NCBI GenBank assembly: GCA_017506865.1
Contig: JAFCMP010000079.1
Coordinates: 682,001 to 746,000 of the forward strand
Direction of reading: 5' to 3'
Origin: Tribonema minus
Lineage: Eukaryota; Sar; Xanthophyceae; Tribonematales; Tribonemataceae
DNA length: 64,000 nucleotides
Both the position numbers and the translations under genes were made by a program. The notes beneath the pieces were generated by a model. The model saw only the letters and a program-made list of their open reading frames with translations, made no database searches and was not told the DNA's origin. Of this stretch, positions 34,737 through 47,461 are shown piece after piece (within the stretch, counting starts at the first letter, position 1; every line of letters begins with the position of its first letter).

Positions 34737-35063
34737 GATGAAACAAGGCAGGAATAACCAAATGAGCTGCGACAAGGCACTCCGCTGAGGCACACCAGTG
34801 CTCCGCCGTTGACCACAATTCACAGCAAGAGCAGACAGCAGCAGCAAATGGCACTCTCATGGCAACGCTCCGGCGCAGTATCGCCACAGGAGGCAGGCAG
34901 CATGCATGATGCGTACCATCGCCCCAGAATAGCAAAAACGCATCGCCAAAATGTGTCGTGTACATCCGCACAGGCATTGACGTGTCAACATGCGGCGGTA
35001 TGGACAAAATTGGCGCTCCGCACGACGCGCTGAGCGCTGACCCCCCTCCCCCCCCCACCCCTT
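34737..35063. other. Short intergenic region
   Basis: No gene recognised. A C-rich patch lies immediately before the stop codon of the next gene (35041-35060). Confidence 0.5.
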
Positions 35064-38000
35064 TCACCCCTCGCCTCGCGCATCCTCGCGGCGCATAACA
35101 TGCTGCATCAAAACGGCATGCTTGTCCTGCGGCAGCTGGTGCGCCGCGACGGTGCGCGCGATGAACGCCGCCGCGAGCTCCTGCGCGCACCCTAGCTCGA
35201 CCATGCTGTGGGCGAGGCTGGCGCACATGCTGAAGACGGTGTTCTGCACCTGCGCCGCACGCGCGGTGACGCGGAGAGCGCGCGGATCGGGTATAGGTTA
35301 AGAGACGTTTTGATTGGTCTTGGTAGTCCTTTTAGGGCAAGTGCGTTGTTTACGTTGCCGTCCAATAGTGTAAATCATGAGCTTTTGCCAAGTGTTGTTA
35401 AATTACTTCCAGCTTGTTTAAAAGTAGGATTGGTTGTGAGCGGATGGATACGGGCTCCATGGGTCATTGCAGGCTGAATGCGGTGAGCTGCGCCTGTGCC
35501 ACGCGGCACTGCAGCGTGCACGCATCAGTATCTAATCATCAGATCGAACGCCCGTGATATGCTGTGCAAGCGGTGGGTCGACACATGCGGCGCTCCAAAG
35601 ATCAGTGGCCGGCGGGGGGCACAGATCAAGTGGGAACGCTTTTGAAGCGCTGCGCAATTGGTCAGCCAGTACACACGATGCGCAGCGATGATCAGCGGCT
35701 GTCAGGAGCGCGAACCGTTGAGCACTGCGATGTGTACTTGTCGTCGCACGATAGCAGCATGCGCACGCTTCTTCATGCAAATGGCAACTGCGATGCATGG
35801 GATGGACGCCCTCGAACAATACGCAGCAACGACACGAGCAAGGGCAAACGGATCTGGCGTTGCGCCGCACCTGCAACACTAGCTCCGCGCGTTCGTGACG
35901 GTCGAGCTTGTACCACGGCTGCGCCTGCGCCTGCGACAGCTGCTCCTCCACGCACCAGGCGAGCATGCGGTCCCAGAACGCGCTGCGCGACGGCGGCGGC
36001 AGTAGCAGCAGCAGCGGCGGCAGCAGCAGCAGCAGCAGCGGCAGCGGCAGCGGCAAAGCATGCGTAGAGTCAGCGAGTGTGCTGCTGTTGCACAGACCGC
36101 AGCGATCACCATCAAGGTCCAAAGCTCCAGTAAAGAATCATGATTGCAGCTTAGTGGCCCTATTCGCCCTTACAGATATGTAAGATGTGCTGCCCCCACT
36201 TTACATGGCGCCGCTGAACGCATCATTCGGGCAGACAGCCAAGGCAGGGCAGATAGTGATTTGGTAACGCAGGCAGGAGTTGAGCTTGCAGAAGGCGATG
36301 TGCATGCACACATCGAAGACACAGGGTCAGGAGAGTGCAGCACACATCATAGCTTGACAGACTTGAGCACTGCAGGACAACGGCTCATATACTTCACAGC
36401 AAATGAGATGTTGCGAGCAACAGGATGTTGCAAAAGCTCATGCGCTCAACAAGCCACCAGGCCTCGTCGTCTGAACACTCGAGCACGCACAAACTGATGG
36501 CGCAGATGTGTCATGTGTCCAGATGATGTATAACTGTCGACCAAAGTAACAACACCCACGCCAAACAGCAGGCAGACATGCAGCTCTTTCACCATTGCCC
36601 AAGCCATGTAGTGCTTCTTGTGACGAACCACTGCGCAGTCCAGCACAATCTCAGACAGGTTACAAATCCACGTATACACCATGGACAAGACTGGAGGTGC
36701 TGTACCTGTCCTGAAACAGCTTGTGCCCCACCACAGCCTCCTTGAGGAACTCTCGCCTGCAGCGCTCCTCCGATATGCTGCTGTTCTTCCGCTTGAGTTG
36801 CGAGCGTGGCTGCAGCAAGCACAAGCAACAGCGGGCACATTATGTCAATCTTCTCCGACTGGTGCCTCCGGCGAACATCAACTGAGTTGTTCAACATCAA
36901 CTGCATCAACTGAAAGTGTGCCAGAACATTGAAGTTGGGGAAGCAAGGTCTTGCCCTCAGACGTGTGCAGTAAAGATGGGAGCACTGCTCAATGCCGCGC
37001 ACAGCAAATGTCCCCCATGGTCGAAAGCACTGCCATCTGTCCCCCGAACAGCACGCACAGCCCCCTACACGCCACGGATCGCACCATGTCCGGATGCTGC
37101 TTTTGGCAAGCCTTTTGCACACATGACTCAGGACTCATCACGTGACCGCACAGCCGCACACAGACCGCACTGTACCCCCAGGGACGCTGCTTCGCAGACT
37201 CATGACTTGAGGCTCAGAACTCATGCCACTGCGCGCACCTGCGCCGACAGCGTGCGGAAGAAGCTCTGGCTGAGCATGATGGCGTTCTTGGCGCGCCGGA
37301 TGTCCGCGGGCGCGCCGCCGGCGCACTCGTCGAACACCGCCGCCATGCCGCCGCACAGCGCTCCGAACGCCGCGTCGCCGCGCGCGCTGCGCCCCTTCAC
37401 CCCCAGGTCCGTCCCCCCCATGGAGCGCTGCTGGTTGAGCGCGTCCACAAAGGCCTCGTGCCCCTCGGGCAGCCGCAGCAGCTCGCGCAGTGCGCGGTGC
37501 GCCTCCGAGGACGGCGGCGGCGGCAGCAGCAGCGGCGGCGCGTCCGCCGACGCCGCGCTCTGCGCGGCGCTGGCGGCGTCACTGCTGCTGCTGCTGCTGT
37601 CGCTGTTGGCAGCGGCGGTGGAGGTGGCGGCTGCGGCGGCGGCAGCGGACGCGCCGTCTCCGTTGGCAGCGGCGGCGCCGTCGCCGCCGGCATCATCGAG
37701 CTCGAGGCACTGGCGGCACAGGGTGTCCACGACCGCGTGCACCTCTGACGCGGCGATGCTGTCGTGGTTTGGGCGTGGCGACCGCGCAACGCTGCCCTCC
37801 CCCAAGGCCCTGGCGTTTGAGAGCGGAGGTGGCGTCTGGGTCAAACCCTCTGTATCCGTGGGCTCATGCTATGCGCCCACATGCCACAGCGTGTGTGCTG
37901 TGGATCCCTTGTTCATCTTACGTGACATGGGAGCTTCAGAGCCTTGCATTAGGATTCGGTCCATGTAGTACAGCCCAGAACTGAACATCAGCGTTGCAGA

Positions 38001-40565
38001 ATTTGGATCGAATAAACCACTGCTTATCAGAAGTGTCAAATCTGGTTATACAGAGCTTTGATCGGCAATGCCAGTGTCAATCATATCGAAACCGCCTCCA
38101 CATCAACAACAATGTCAGTGATTGAAGTTACCAATTTCAACTTTAAGTGACATACCGTTGCCCCCAACAGCCCGTTTATACAGAACCATCGTCACATATG
38201 CCTGGTTGCATGGCCATTGAGGCCCTGCCTGTGTGCGACAGCAGCCTACCGCAAAAGACTGCAATCAGCTCCGTGCCAGCGCAGGCTGTTTGTAAATTCA
38301 GCACGTTGCACCACCATGCGGCACTCATGAGTATGATATCCACAGTCTCACTGCACGCCTCACCCTCTCTCCGCCATGCTATGCAGCAGCGCCAGCGCCT
38401 TGCCCTGCCCCAGCAGCCACCCATCCCGCTCCTCCGCGCCCCCCCACCCCCCCCCCTCCCCTCCCCCCCGCCGCCCCCCTTGCCCACCCCCACGCGTCCC
38501 CCTGCGCCGCGCCGCCGAACCCCTCCAGCGCCGCCGCCAGCGTCCCGAGGCCCGCCAGCGCCGCCGCCGCCTCCGCAGTCTCCGCCGCGAGCATCGGCCG
38601 CAGCGCCGCCGCCGCCTTCTCGCGCAGCTCCATGTCTACTGTCGCCAGCGCGTGCGCGCCGCGGCACTCAGCCTCCTGCGCGGAGAGGACGGCCTGCGTG
38701 AGCGCGGCGCCGGCGGCGCGCGCGCGCGCCTCGGCGGACTTTGCGTCCTTGCCCCTGTCCCAGAAGGGGAGGGGGGGCGGGGGGTCGCTGAGTGCGTCAC
38801 CCGCGTCCGTTGTCTGCGGAGGCGTGACACAGGGAAAGGGGAGGGGGGCAGTCAAGGGCGTGCAGCAAGCAGCATGTATTGCGAAAGTGCATGAACGATG
38901 CTGGCATGGCATGGAGAATGCCAGCGTGGCTCATGGTGCGGGTGCAGTGAGCCGGACTACGGTGCTGTGCGGCATGGGCCGGTGAAGCCTGCCAGCAGCC
39001 ACACGTTGACAAGATGACTGGTCTCAATGAATTCACTCATCAAATTGAATGAACTCACTGATGACATGGCTGAGTGCACGCCACGTATTCATCTACATAC
39101 ATGGTAACTGCAGGCGGCATCGTGTGCGACCTCACCTTTGGCAGCTGCGCCAGCGCTCGCGCGGCGGACTCCAGCTGGCTGTCTGCGCGCGCCGCCGCCT
39201 TGTGCGCGCTGCACACCTGCCGCTCCACGTCCGCCGCAACCTGCTTCGCAGCGACAAAGGTCGGCGATACGTCCGCGCAAAAGGCCTGCGAGCGCGCGTT
39301 TGGCACGGCACATGGTCATTGCTCAGCGACAGGTGCAGCGACAGGTGCAGCGGCAGCAGAACTGCATGACTGAGACGCAGCGCGCCTCGCACAGCCCGTG
39401 CTGGACCTGCACGCTGCATGACGCCGCTGCAGTAGCTGAAGTTGGGTCCGACGCAGCGTTGCGGACCCTGAAGCTCAAGCGGCAAAACCGCATGACACCG
39501 CAGCACAAGAGCTAATGCAGTGAACAATCATGTCATCACGTAAGCCTGCAGCATGGGTGGCAGCAGTGCGTCCCCGCACCTGCAGCCGCGATCGCCGCGC
39601 CCTGCTGGCGACAATCTGGCGGTGCATCTGCTCCTGCACCAGCCACAGTGCCTCCGCGAGCGCACTGGTCTGTTGCTGCCGATCGCCGTCGTCGCCAACG
39701 GAGGCAGCGCCGTCGCCGCGGCTGCCGCTGTTGCGGCGTGCACGCATGGGCGGGGGGTCGGGCATCACTCTGCTGCCTTCGCTGACGAGCCGGTCCTGGT
39801 GACTGCACTCCTTCATGGCCGCTGTCGCCATCACCAGGCAGGTGCCCACGGCCTGCAGGCTGCAGGGGGGTTGACACAGGGAATTTGGCTGAGTGCGAGG
39901 GATGGAGGGCGGGGCATGGACGGCTGACCATTCCTGTCGAAGTGTGCCGAGCGCATTGATCATTAATGAGGTTGTTGGCAGGACCATGTGCTTGACGTTG
40001 GCTGCACAAAAGGTGACCTGACGCATGCGAAAAGTGTAGATGGTGACGCCAGCCTGAGGCTTAGGTGAATGGCAGAATCCTGGCGCACAAACCAGCAGCT
40101 CATGACGTTGACAATGCCATGAACCCAGGTGCAGGCACCGGCCCCGTGTCACGTGCCGCCGGCCCCGATATGTCAGAACAGCGAAAACAAGCGCGGATCC
40201 ACTGATATGGCCTTCAGGTGCAATGCTGCAACCAGATGCGCAAAATTATGTAGGTGGATCTACCTGATGCGGCACTGGGATCGCACTTCTTCATAGTGGC
40301 TGACACCGCAGCCTGGGCTGGCGACTATAGCCGGAATATCCTCATCGCCAGTCGCGGCCTGAACGCTGGCGGCGTCCACGGGCAGTTGCAGAGGATCCGG
40401 CATGCTGAGAGAAACATCGCTGCCTCTTTGAGTTTCGTCTGCTGCTGCCGGCGGCTTGTTGGTGGCGTCGTCCTGAGAGCCGGCTGCTTTGTCCATCTTG
40501 AGCCTCCAAACGTACACCAGCACAGCCAACACCAGATTCAGAAAGAGGGACAGCTCCAGCAACAT
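35064..40565 (-). CDS. Membrane-anchored protein with helical region and SBF1/SBF2-type C-terminal domain (8 exons, 657 aa)
   Basis: Exons (minus): 40565-40264, 39859-39580, 39285-39136, 38813-38494, 37758-37239, 36809-36706, 35982-35871, 35249-35064; they total 658 codons with stop and all phases match. The protein starts with a membrane segment (LLELSLFLNLVLAVLVYVW, residues 2-20). A mostly helical stretch follows (exons 2-4, Ala/Glu/Arg-rich, possibly BAR-like), then an Ala/Ser linker. The C-terminal third (RRAKNAIMLSQSFFRTL, REFLKEAVVGHKLFQD, FWDRMLAWCVEEQL, NTVFSMCASLAHSMVELG) follows the pattern I associate with the SBF1/SBF2 domain of MTMR5/13 and KIAA0513. Function is unknown; a role at an internal membrane is an inference. 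The donor of exon 4 (GAC GC|GTGGGG) is the least certain junction. Divergent from BRE1. Confidence 0.75.
35290..35475. other. AT-rich island in the last intron of the SBF-domain gene
   Basis: Composition drops sharply relative to both sides (e.g. GTTGTTAAATTACTTCCAGC). The plus strand is open with VLIGLGSPFRASALFTLPSN and more, ending at a stop near 35477. No family recognised. It may be an inserted fragment from another source or just intron sequence. Confidence 0.35.
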
Positions 40566-41092
40566 CGCGCGCTGAAGACCGGCTCCTCTCCCTGCTGCTG
40601 GCCGCACCTATTAAAGCAGAGAGCTTTGGAGCTTTTTCTGCTCAGGCACGAAGTTCAAGTTGGAGAGGCTGTGTTCAAGTTCTCGCTCTGTGTGGGAGTG
40701 GCTGGTTGACCCACATCCTGAAGCTGATGATTTCTTGATGTCTGGTGATTGAGTGCGACTTTGCCGCGACCAGTCCGCCGCAAACACTTCCTGTCAGCAT
40801 CGCCTGCCAAAACACAGCCCGATCCGATCCTCTGCAGCCCGCGATCCTCTGCAGCCAGCGAGACCGGAGCGCCAGCGAGCCGAGAGTCAAGTGAGTTATG
40901 GATCCAGCCTGACATCAATGTCGATAGCTTCACTGCTCAGCATCGCTTCTTCAGTGCCTTGCAGCTTATGCTATCGGACACAAGATTGTGTGCTGCCTGC
41001 ATTGATGTTGTCGCAGGGCGGGGGCTCTCTTGTGCGCACAGCCGCTTTTGCGGATCTAGCTTCGATTGCCGAGGAAGGGCGAAACTGGAGAG
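40566..41092. promoter_or_regulatory. Shared upstream region between the SBF-domain gene and BRE1
   Basis: 527 bp between two divergent ATGs. It includes the near-repeat GATCCGATCCTCTGCAGCCC / GCGATCCTCTGCAGCC around 40825-40858 and a TTCAAGTT pair near 40655-40680. No core promoter element recognised. Confidence 0.5.
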
Positions 41093-44000
41093 ATGAAGCG
41101 CGCTTTTTCATCAGGTTCCAACTCCAATGCACCCCCGGCTCAGCGAGCCAAAACGGAAGACGTCAATGGATGGGAGGAGGATCAGGTACTCTAGCTGGTG
41201 TCTCTGTTCACATCGTCAAAGATGCATGACTGGCAGCGTACGACAGTCCATCATTTTTGAGCAGTACAGTACAGCTGTTCACCGCATCAGCCAAGGAACA
41301 ATAACAGCGCCCTGCTGGAGCTGACGCTGGTGAGAAGACGGACGGCAAGGTAACCATCTTCGGTGGCGCAGGGGCCGCCAACACCCTAAGCTGCAGGTGC
41401 AGGATTCTGTCAGGCCATCCGGTGAATGAACAGCGGCGAGGGCTTTTGCGTGCAAAACAAGAGTAGGCCTCATCAACCCCCCAGCTGTCAATACATTGTT
41501 GCATCGGCCAGCAATCCACATGAAATGCTCCGTGACACCCCGTCTCACAAAGCACAGAGGTGGTCCTCATATGGTACTCGGCTTCTGCACTGCAGCCATG
41601 CTGCTTGGACTGCAGGGTCAATGCAGTGCGGCAGTTGCCCCGCCCCCCCCTTCCCCCCTCCTTCTTCCATAGCCTCATCAACCAATTTCGCAACCGCTTG
41701 TCGCGCAGGACACGCCCTTCTTCCTGCGCCACCAGAACCGCGCGCTGTCCGCGGAGCTGCTGCGCTACCGGCGGACGATCGCGGACCTTGAGGCGCGCCT
41801 CGGCGCCGCGCAGGCGCGCGAGCAGGGGTTCGACGCCACCCTGTCCGTCGTCCACCGCGTCTGGACGCAGATGGAGGGGGACCTCAAGTCGAGCTCTGAC
41901 GCGCTGGAGCCGTTCCAGGACGCGGCGCAGTCGCCGCCACCATCGAGCGCCGCCGCCGCCGCGCTCGGCGAGCTGCTGCGTGCGTCGGGGCAGCTGGCGA
42001 CCGCCGACATCACCGACCGCGCGCTGCTGCGCCGGTTCAAGGCGGTGCGGCGCCCGGAGCGCACGGATGTGGACGAGCACGACGTGCTCGTCACCACGGG
42101 CGATGCGTCGTCAGGGTCCGAGTCGGACGACAGCCGCCGCGGGCGCGGCAGGGGCGGCAGCGGCGGCGGCGGCGCCAGGCAGGTGGACGCATCGCTGCGG
42201 CAGCGCGCGCAGTTCGCGACGGACCTCACCGCGCACATCATGAAGGCGCTGCGCGGAGCACTGGGCGCTGGCGACGCCACTGCTGCCGCAAACGATGCGG
42301 CAGCGACGGCGGCGACGGCGGTGCCCGGCGCGCGCGACGCGCTGCCCGCGCAGCTGCTGGCGCAGAAGCGCGAGGCGGCCGCGACCACGGCCGCGCTCTG
42401 CGACAGCCTGGCGCTCGTGCTGCAGCGGCGCCACGAGCTCACGCAGGAGCTGCGTGCGGCGCGGCGCGACCACCGCCGCGCCCTGCGCAAGCTGGAGCGG
42501 CTGGCTGCAGCAGGCGTGCCCATCCTGGGCGAGGATGCGCGCCCGAACGGCCATGCCGCCGCTGCTGCTGGCGGCGGCGGCGGCGGCGGCAGCAGCGCGG
42601 GCACCCCCGCGCCTGTCCTAGAGGTGCAGCAGCTGCAGCAGCAGCGCACGGACTCGCCGACGCCGTCGGACGGGCCTAACGGGAAGCGCAAAGGGTCGGC
42701 GTCGGCGCGCTCGGTGGACGGCGAGGCGCGCATGCCCGCGGACGAGGCGGACGCGCTGCGGCTCGACCTCGTGGCGGCGGCGGAGGCGGCGACGCGTCGC
42801 CTCGCGGAGGTTGAGCAGCTGCGCAAGGACAAGGTGGAGCTGGAGAAGGAGATAGCGCGGCTGAGCGCGCGCGCATTCACGCTGCTCGCTGACGCGGCGC
42901 CCGCCGCTGCGGCCGGGGGCGGCGCTGCTGCCGCCGCAGCTGCCGCGGCGGCCGCCCCTGACGCAGCTGCAGCAGATGCCGCCGCTGCCGCCGCCGCCGC
43001 CGCTGCCGCTGCTGCTGATGGCGCGCTGCCGGTCGATGACCTGAGCGCTGACCCCGTTGGCAAGCCCGCGGCGCTGCCAGGCGCTCGGCACCCTGACCTC
43101 ATGCGGCTAGAGGAGGCGCTGGAGACGGAGAAGGCGCTGGTTGCTGAGCATCACCAGCAGTACGTCGAGAAGGAACAGGAGGCGGCGGCGGCGCGCGCGG
43201 AGTGCGCGGCGTTCGAGGCCGCGCACGTGCAGGAGGCGCAGGCGCGGCAGGAGCAGTGGGTAGCGCAGGTGAGGCACTGCAGCGATGACTTTAAGCAGGA
43301 ATGAGGAATGCTGCGACGCCCGCTCGATGGTATTTGCACCAGAGGCGACGGAGGGTTTCCTGGACGCACACCTGAGCCGCAGATGCAGGCGCGGTTTGAG
43401 AAGCCAATGGCGCACCAAACGAAGACGGCAGTTCTCCTGCAGGCTCCTTGGAGTCATTCAGTAGCTTCAGTTGTAAGCAGTTCAACAGCACTTGCGCATG
43501 GACGCCGGCGGTAACAGGAGTGGGCGGTGCCCAGTGACCCCAGTGATGATGGCGACCTCCCCCCCCCCCCACCCCCCCTGTGCGCTCACAGCACTGGCCA
43601 AAGCCTGGCTTGAGAGTGGTCGATGGCTAATTTAATCATGGCAGCCGTCTGTCTATGTGCAGGAGCAGGCATGCTGTGTCTGCGCAGGTGCGCAGAGGCT
43701 GGCGGCCTCTTTCAGCGGAGAGCAGAGCCCTTACGGCTATAGCTGCCAGCGTGCTCGGCGCGTTTCGGTGTCTCGCTGATGCGCCGGCTCGCAATGCCAG
43801 CAGCAAGGGCGTGCTTGTATGTTTTAGCCCTGCGAGGTAGCGTGGGAAGTAGAGAACATCAAAAGCGCGTTCATACAGTGTGCGATTGACTTGCGTGTCA
43901 CCGGCACCAACTTCAAGCATCAAGCCAACTTCAAAGTTTGAGCAGATGCGCGAGGCCAGCTCTCTTACCCAATGCACATCGCCAGCAGAAGCGGCGCAAT

Positions 44001-45663
44001 GACGCACAGCCTCACTCCTTATTGTTGGCACAATGCCACCAGGTCCTGACTCAGAGTCTCAACTCGCACTCCTGACTCAAACGTCCACACGCGAGTGTTG
44101 CCAAGTCACCCCCTCACGTCCCTTGCCGCCGCCGCCGCCGTGCCAGGTCGCCGCGAGCAATGCGGACATGGGCGACGCCATGATCGGCCTCGACGGCATG
44201 AAGGCGGAGCTCGAGCGCGCGCAGGTGGAGGTTGCGCGCGCCGCAGACCTCCGTTTCCAGCTCGCCAGCGCGCGCGAGCGCCTGCGCCTCGAGGAGATGG
44301 AGGCGCAGCGGCTGCGCGACGCCGCGGAGCGCGCGGCGGCGCGCGTTGCGGCGCTCGAGGCCAAGGTCAACAAGCCCGCGGCGGCGGCGGCGGCGGCGCC
44401 GCGCGCAAACGGCGCGGCGGCGGCGGGCGCGCGCGTGCTGGAGGCGAAGCTCGCAGAGACCGCGGAGGAGCTGTCGCAGAGCAAGAGCGTGGCGGAGGCG
44501 GTGGCAGCGGAGGTGGAGACGACGGCGGCGGCGCTGGAGGAGGCGCTGGCGCAGTCGCGCGCGCTATCGGAGCGCCTGCGCGCCGCGGAGCGCGAGCACA
44601 CGGACGGCCTCAACAAGCTGCGCGACTCGCGCCTGCAGTGCGACCTGCTCACCGCGCAGAAGTCGGCGCTGGAGTGGCGCTGCGAGAAGGCGGAGATGAT
44701 GAAGGTATGTAGGTGGGCATGGGGGGTGTACGGTGTACTGCATCTATACCCTGTACCTGGCAAGAGGTACTACCTGTAGTAGCACTGCACGACCAGGGAC
44801 AGCACGCTGCGCCTGCAAGCTTTCACTGCCGTTCTCCATGCACACACACACTGTGCAGCTTGTAGTATACGCAGGTTGAGCTACGCTTCGACCCTTACTC
44901 GCAGGCTGCTCCTGCTGCTTGCATCGCACAGTTGCTAGCTGTGCTGGAAACAGCTTTCTGCCGTGGCTGCGTATAATCGACGCAAGCGCGGCTGTCGTCC
45001 CACTGATGCTCACTCAGCCACTTGGCCCCTTCCACACACCCCGCCGCCACGCAGGCGCAAGCGGACGCCATCCGCATGGCTGCAAGCAGCGCGGCGTCGC
45101 ACCACGACATGCGCGCCGCGGCGGCGGCGGCGGTGCGCGACGACGCGCAGCGCGCGCACGACGCGCACTGCGACGCGCGCGAGTGCGCCGCCGCCGCCGC
45201 CGCGGCGGCGCTGGCGGAGCTGCGTGCCACGCGCCGCCAGCTCGCGCAGCTGACGGCGCAGTGCGACGCGCTGGCGGAGCGCGAGGAGGCGGCGCGCGCA
45301 GGGGAGGAGCGCGCGCGCGAGCACGCGGCGGCGGCGCAGCGGCGCGCGGAGCGCACCAAGCTGAGCCTGAGCCGCCTGCAGGCGCAGCTGGCGGAGGGCG
45401 GGCTCGAGGTGGAGGGGGGGGGGGCGGCGGCCGGGGACATGGGCGAGGAGACGGCGCTGCTCGCGGAGGAGGCGCAGGAGCTGCGCAAGGCGCTGCGGTG
45501 CTCCGTGTGCTCGTCGCGCCAGAAGGACTGCGTCCTCACCAAGTGCTACCACATGTTCTGCCGCCAGTGCGTCGACGAGAACCTGCGCGCGCGCAACCGC
45601 AAGTGCCCCGCGTGCGGCAAGGTGTTCGGCGCGGACGACGTGCACTCCATCTACATCACGTGA
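41093..45663 (+). CDS. BRE1: E3 ubiquitin ligase BRE1 (histone H2B monoubiquitination), 4 exons, 939 aa
   Basis: Nuclear RING ligase that with Rad6 ubiquitinates histone H2B during transcription. Exons 41093-41185, 41709-43268, 44147-44704 and 45055-45663 are all in phase 0 and total 940 codons with stop. The N-terminus MKRAFSSGSNS...AKTEDVNGWEED and the following FFLRHQNRALSAELLRYRRTIADLE with ATLSVVHRVWTQM match the start of BRE1/RNF20 proteins. Long coiled-coil segments fill the middle. The C-terminal RING (residues about 884-939) has CSVC, CYHMFCRQC and CPACG and ends VHSIYIT, characteristic of this family. Length is close to the usual ~970 aa. Poly-Ala and poly-Gly runs (about residues 180-200 and 440-490) interrupt the coiled coil. 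Intron 2 contains a polypyrimidine tract CCTTGCCGCCGCCGCCGCCG before CAG. Confidence 0.96.
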
Positions 45664-45954
45664 TGCTCGTGCCGCATCTTGGGGCGCTGTGTTAACGTGA
45701 CGGCGGCGCGTGCGCTCCCGCGGCCGCCAAGAGCACATGGAGCCCTTACTGTGCGACATAAACGCGATTCCTTACTGTGAGCATTATGGCGCGACGGTGT
45801 TGCGCTTGTTGTGCGCCGTCTGTTTATGCGTGCGAACTGTTCTGTGCATCAACTCGCTGAACATGGTGCTTTGGTAAGGTGTTGCCAGCATCTTGATAGT
45901 GCATGCCATCCCTGCACAGCAGAACCAGTAAAGCATACTTCGAAGTACAAGTGA
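45664..45954. other. Intergenic region after BRE1
   Basis: No gene recognised. It contains CATACTTCGAAGTACAAG at about 45934, the same palindrome found at the retroelement cluster. Confidence 0.5.
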
Positions 45955-45964
45955 TGCCATGTAC

Positions 45965-45992
45965 GTATGGACTTGTATTTATAAAGGCCCAA
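45965..45992 (-). mobile_element. 28-bp retrotransposon tail insertion with 10-bp target-site duplication
   Basis: The 28 bases are the reverse complement of the last 28 bases of the type 2 copy at 33615-33708 (containing TTTATAAATACAAGTCC). On each side stands the perfect decamer TGCCATGTAC (45955-45964 and 45993-46002). Removing the insert and one decamer leaves an uninterrupted site. Confidence 0.88.
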
Positions 45993-46270
45993 TGCCATGT
46001 ACTGATACACATGATACACACATGCACCACAATCCGCCGGTCCAAGCGAAACGACAGACTGGCCAGGTCCTGACGGTTATTCGCCCGACTGACTAGAATG
46101 CGTGTGAGTACAGGCAGCGGGCTGAGGATCCCATTCGATCCTGATCCTGCGGAGACCGATAACCGTCGCCATCCGGGGGTCAAGTTTATTCTCGGCGACC
46201 CGAAACGATTTTTTTTTTGTTCAAAACGCCCGCGAGAAAGTGATAGCTCTTTGGTGAAGCACTGTAAGTT

Positions 46271-47411
46271 ATGGCGTACGTCAGGGTCGCCAACAAGGGC
46301 GCCGTGTCGCTGGCGGCTCGCTACGGCCTTCAACAACTGCACGTTGCTCAGGATTGTGTGTCGCTCGGCTTCCGATACGCCGCCTTCGTTCAGTTCCCGC
46401 TGGAGCAGCTGAGGGGTGTTCCGGCCGACCAACAACCATCGCTACACGAGCGTGTTTCCCTTGTCAGCAGTGAGGACGGCGATGGCGAGTACGACGTCAG
46501 CGTCGACGTGGACAATTTCGAAGACGCCCAGCGCACCCTGCATGCGGCCGCGAGCACACATGTCTCCGAATTTTTCTCCCCAGACGTAACGAGTCTAGAC
46601 GAGAATGACAGTGTCGCGACAGTCAAATTGCTGGAGGATGTCACCATTATCGATGCTGTTGCGGCTGAAGCTGCCGCCGCAGCCGCAGCCGCAGCCGCAA
46701 CTGCCGCTGCCGCTGCCGCTGCTGCTGCCGAGACTGCGGCCGCAGCTGTCGCTGCTGCTGAAGCCGCTGCTTCTGCTGCAGCAGAGACTGCCATTCAGCT
46801 CGCGGCGGCAGATCTGGTGGCCACCGCAGTCGCCGAAGCAGTCGCATCGGAGTGCCAGCGACAATTGGCGCGAGAGGCTGCTGCAGCTGCAGTAGTGGCA
46901 GCAGTAGCAGCAGCAGCACGTGCGGCAGCTGCAGAGGCTGTGGCAGGTGCCGACGCTGCGATAGCAGCGTGCGCTTCCGCCGCTGCCTCCGCTGCCACTG
47001 CCGCCACCCAGGCGCAGGAGAACGACCAGGAAGTTGCCAGTGAGTGCTCACCAGCTGCCAGTGGTGCCGCCATCACCGACGTCAGCAGCAGCTGCTGCTG
47101 CAGCAGCAGCATTGGGCCCTCGTCTTCATCGAGCTCCACCGCGAGCAGAGAGAGGCGCACACTGTTCGCCGCGGAGCCGGAATACGCGCAGAGCGACGAC
47201 GCCAGCCTGGACAGTCACCTCACGCTGCCGCCGCACCTGCAGCAGTCCTTGGCAGAGCGCAGCGCAGATCCGCGCAAGTCCATGCAGATCTTCTATCGCT
47301 CGTGGGTGCACAGCATAGCGCGCGTGTGCGGCGGCAGGGGGGCGCGCCACGGATGTCAAGTGGACGCAGTGCTCAATGCATTTTGCTGCGGCGGCAAGGG
47401 CAGCCCCGGGA

Positions 47412-47461
<50 letters not shown>

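Noticed and set aside
38379..38912. F-BAR domain assignment for exons 2-4 of the SBF-domain gene
   Set aside because: The FW-x-x-G start and helical composition suggested it, but the order and the conserved F-BAR residues do not fit; left as a possible BAR-like helical region.
46098..46264. Upstream exon of the low-complexity ORF ending at GTAAGTT
   Set aside because: The frame is open and a donor is present, but no downstream acceptor that restores a convincing frame was found.
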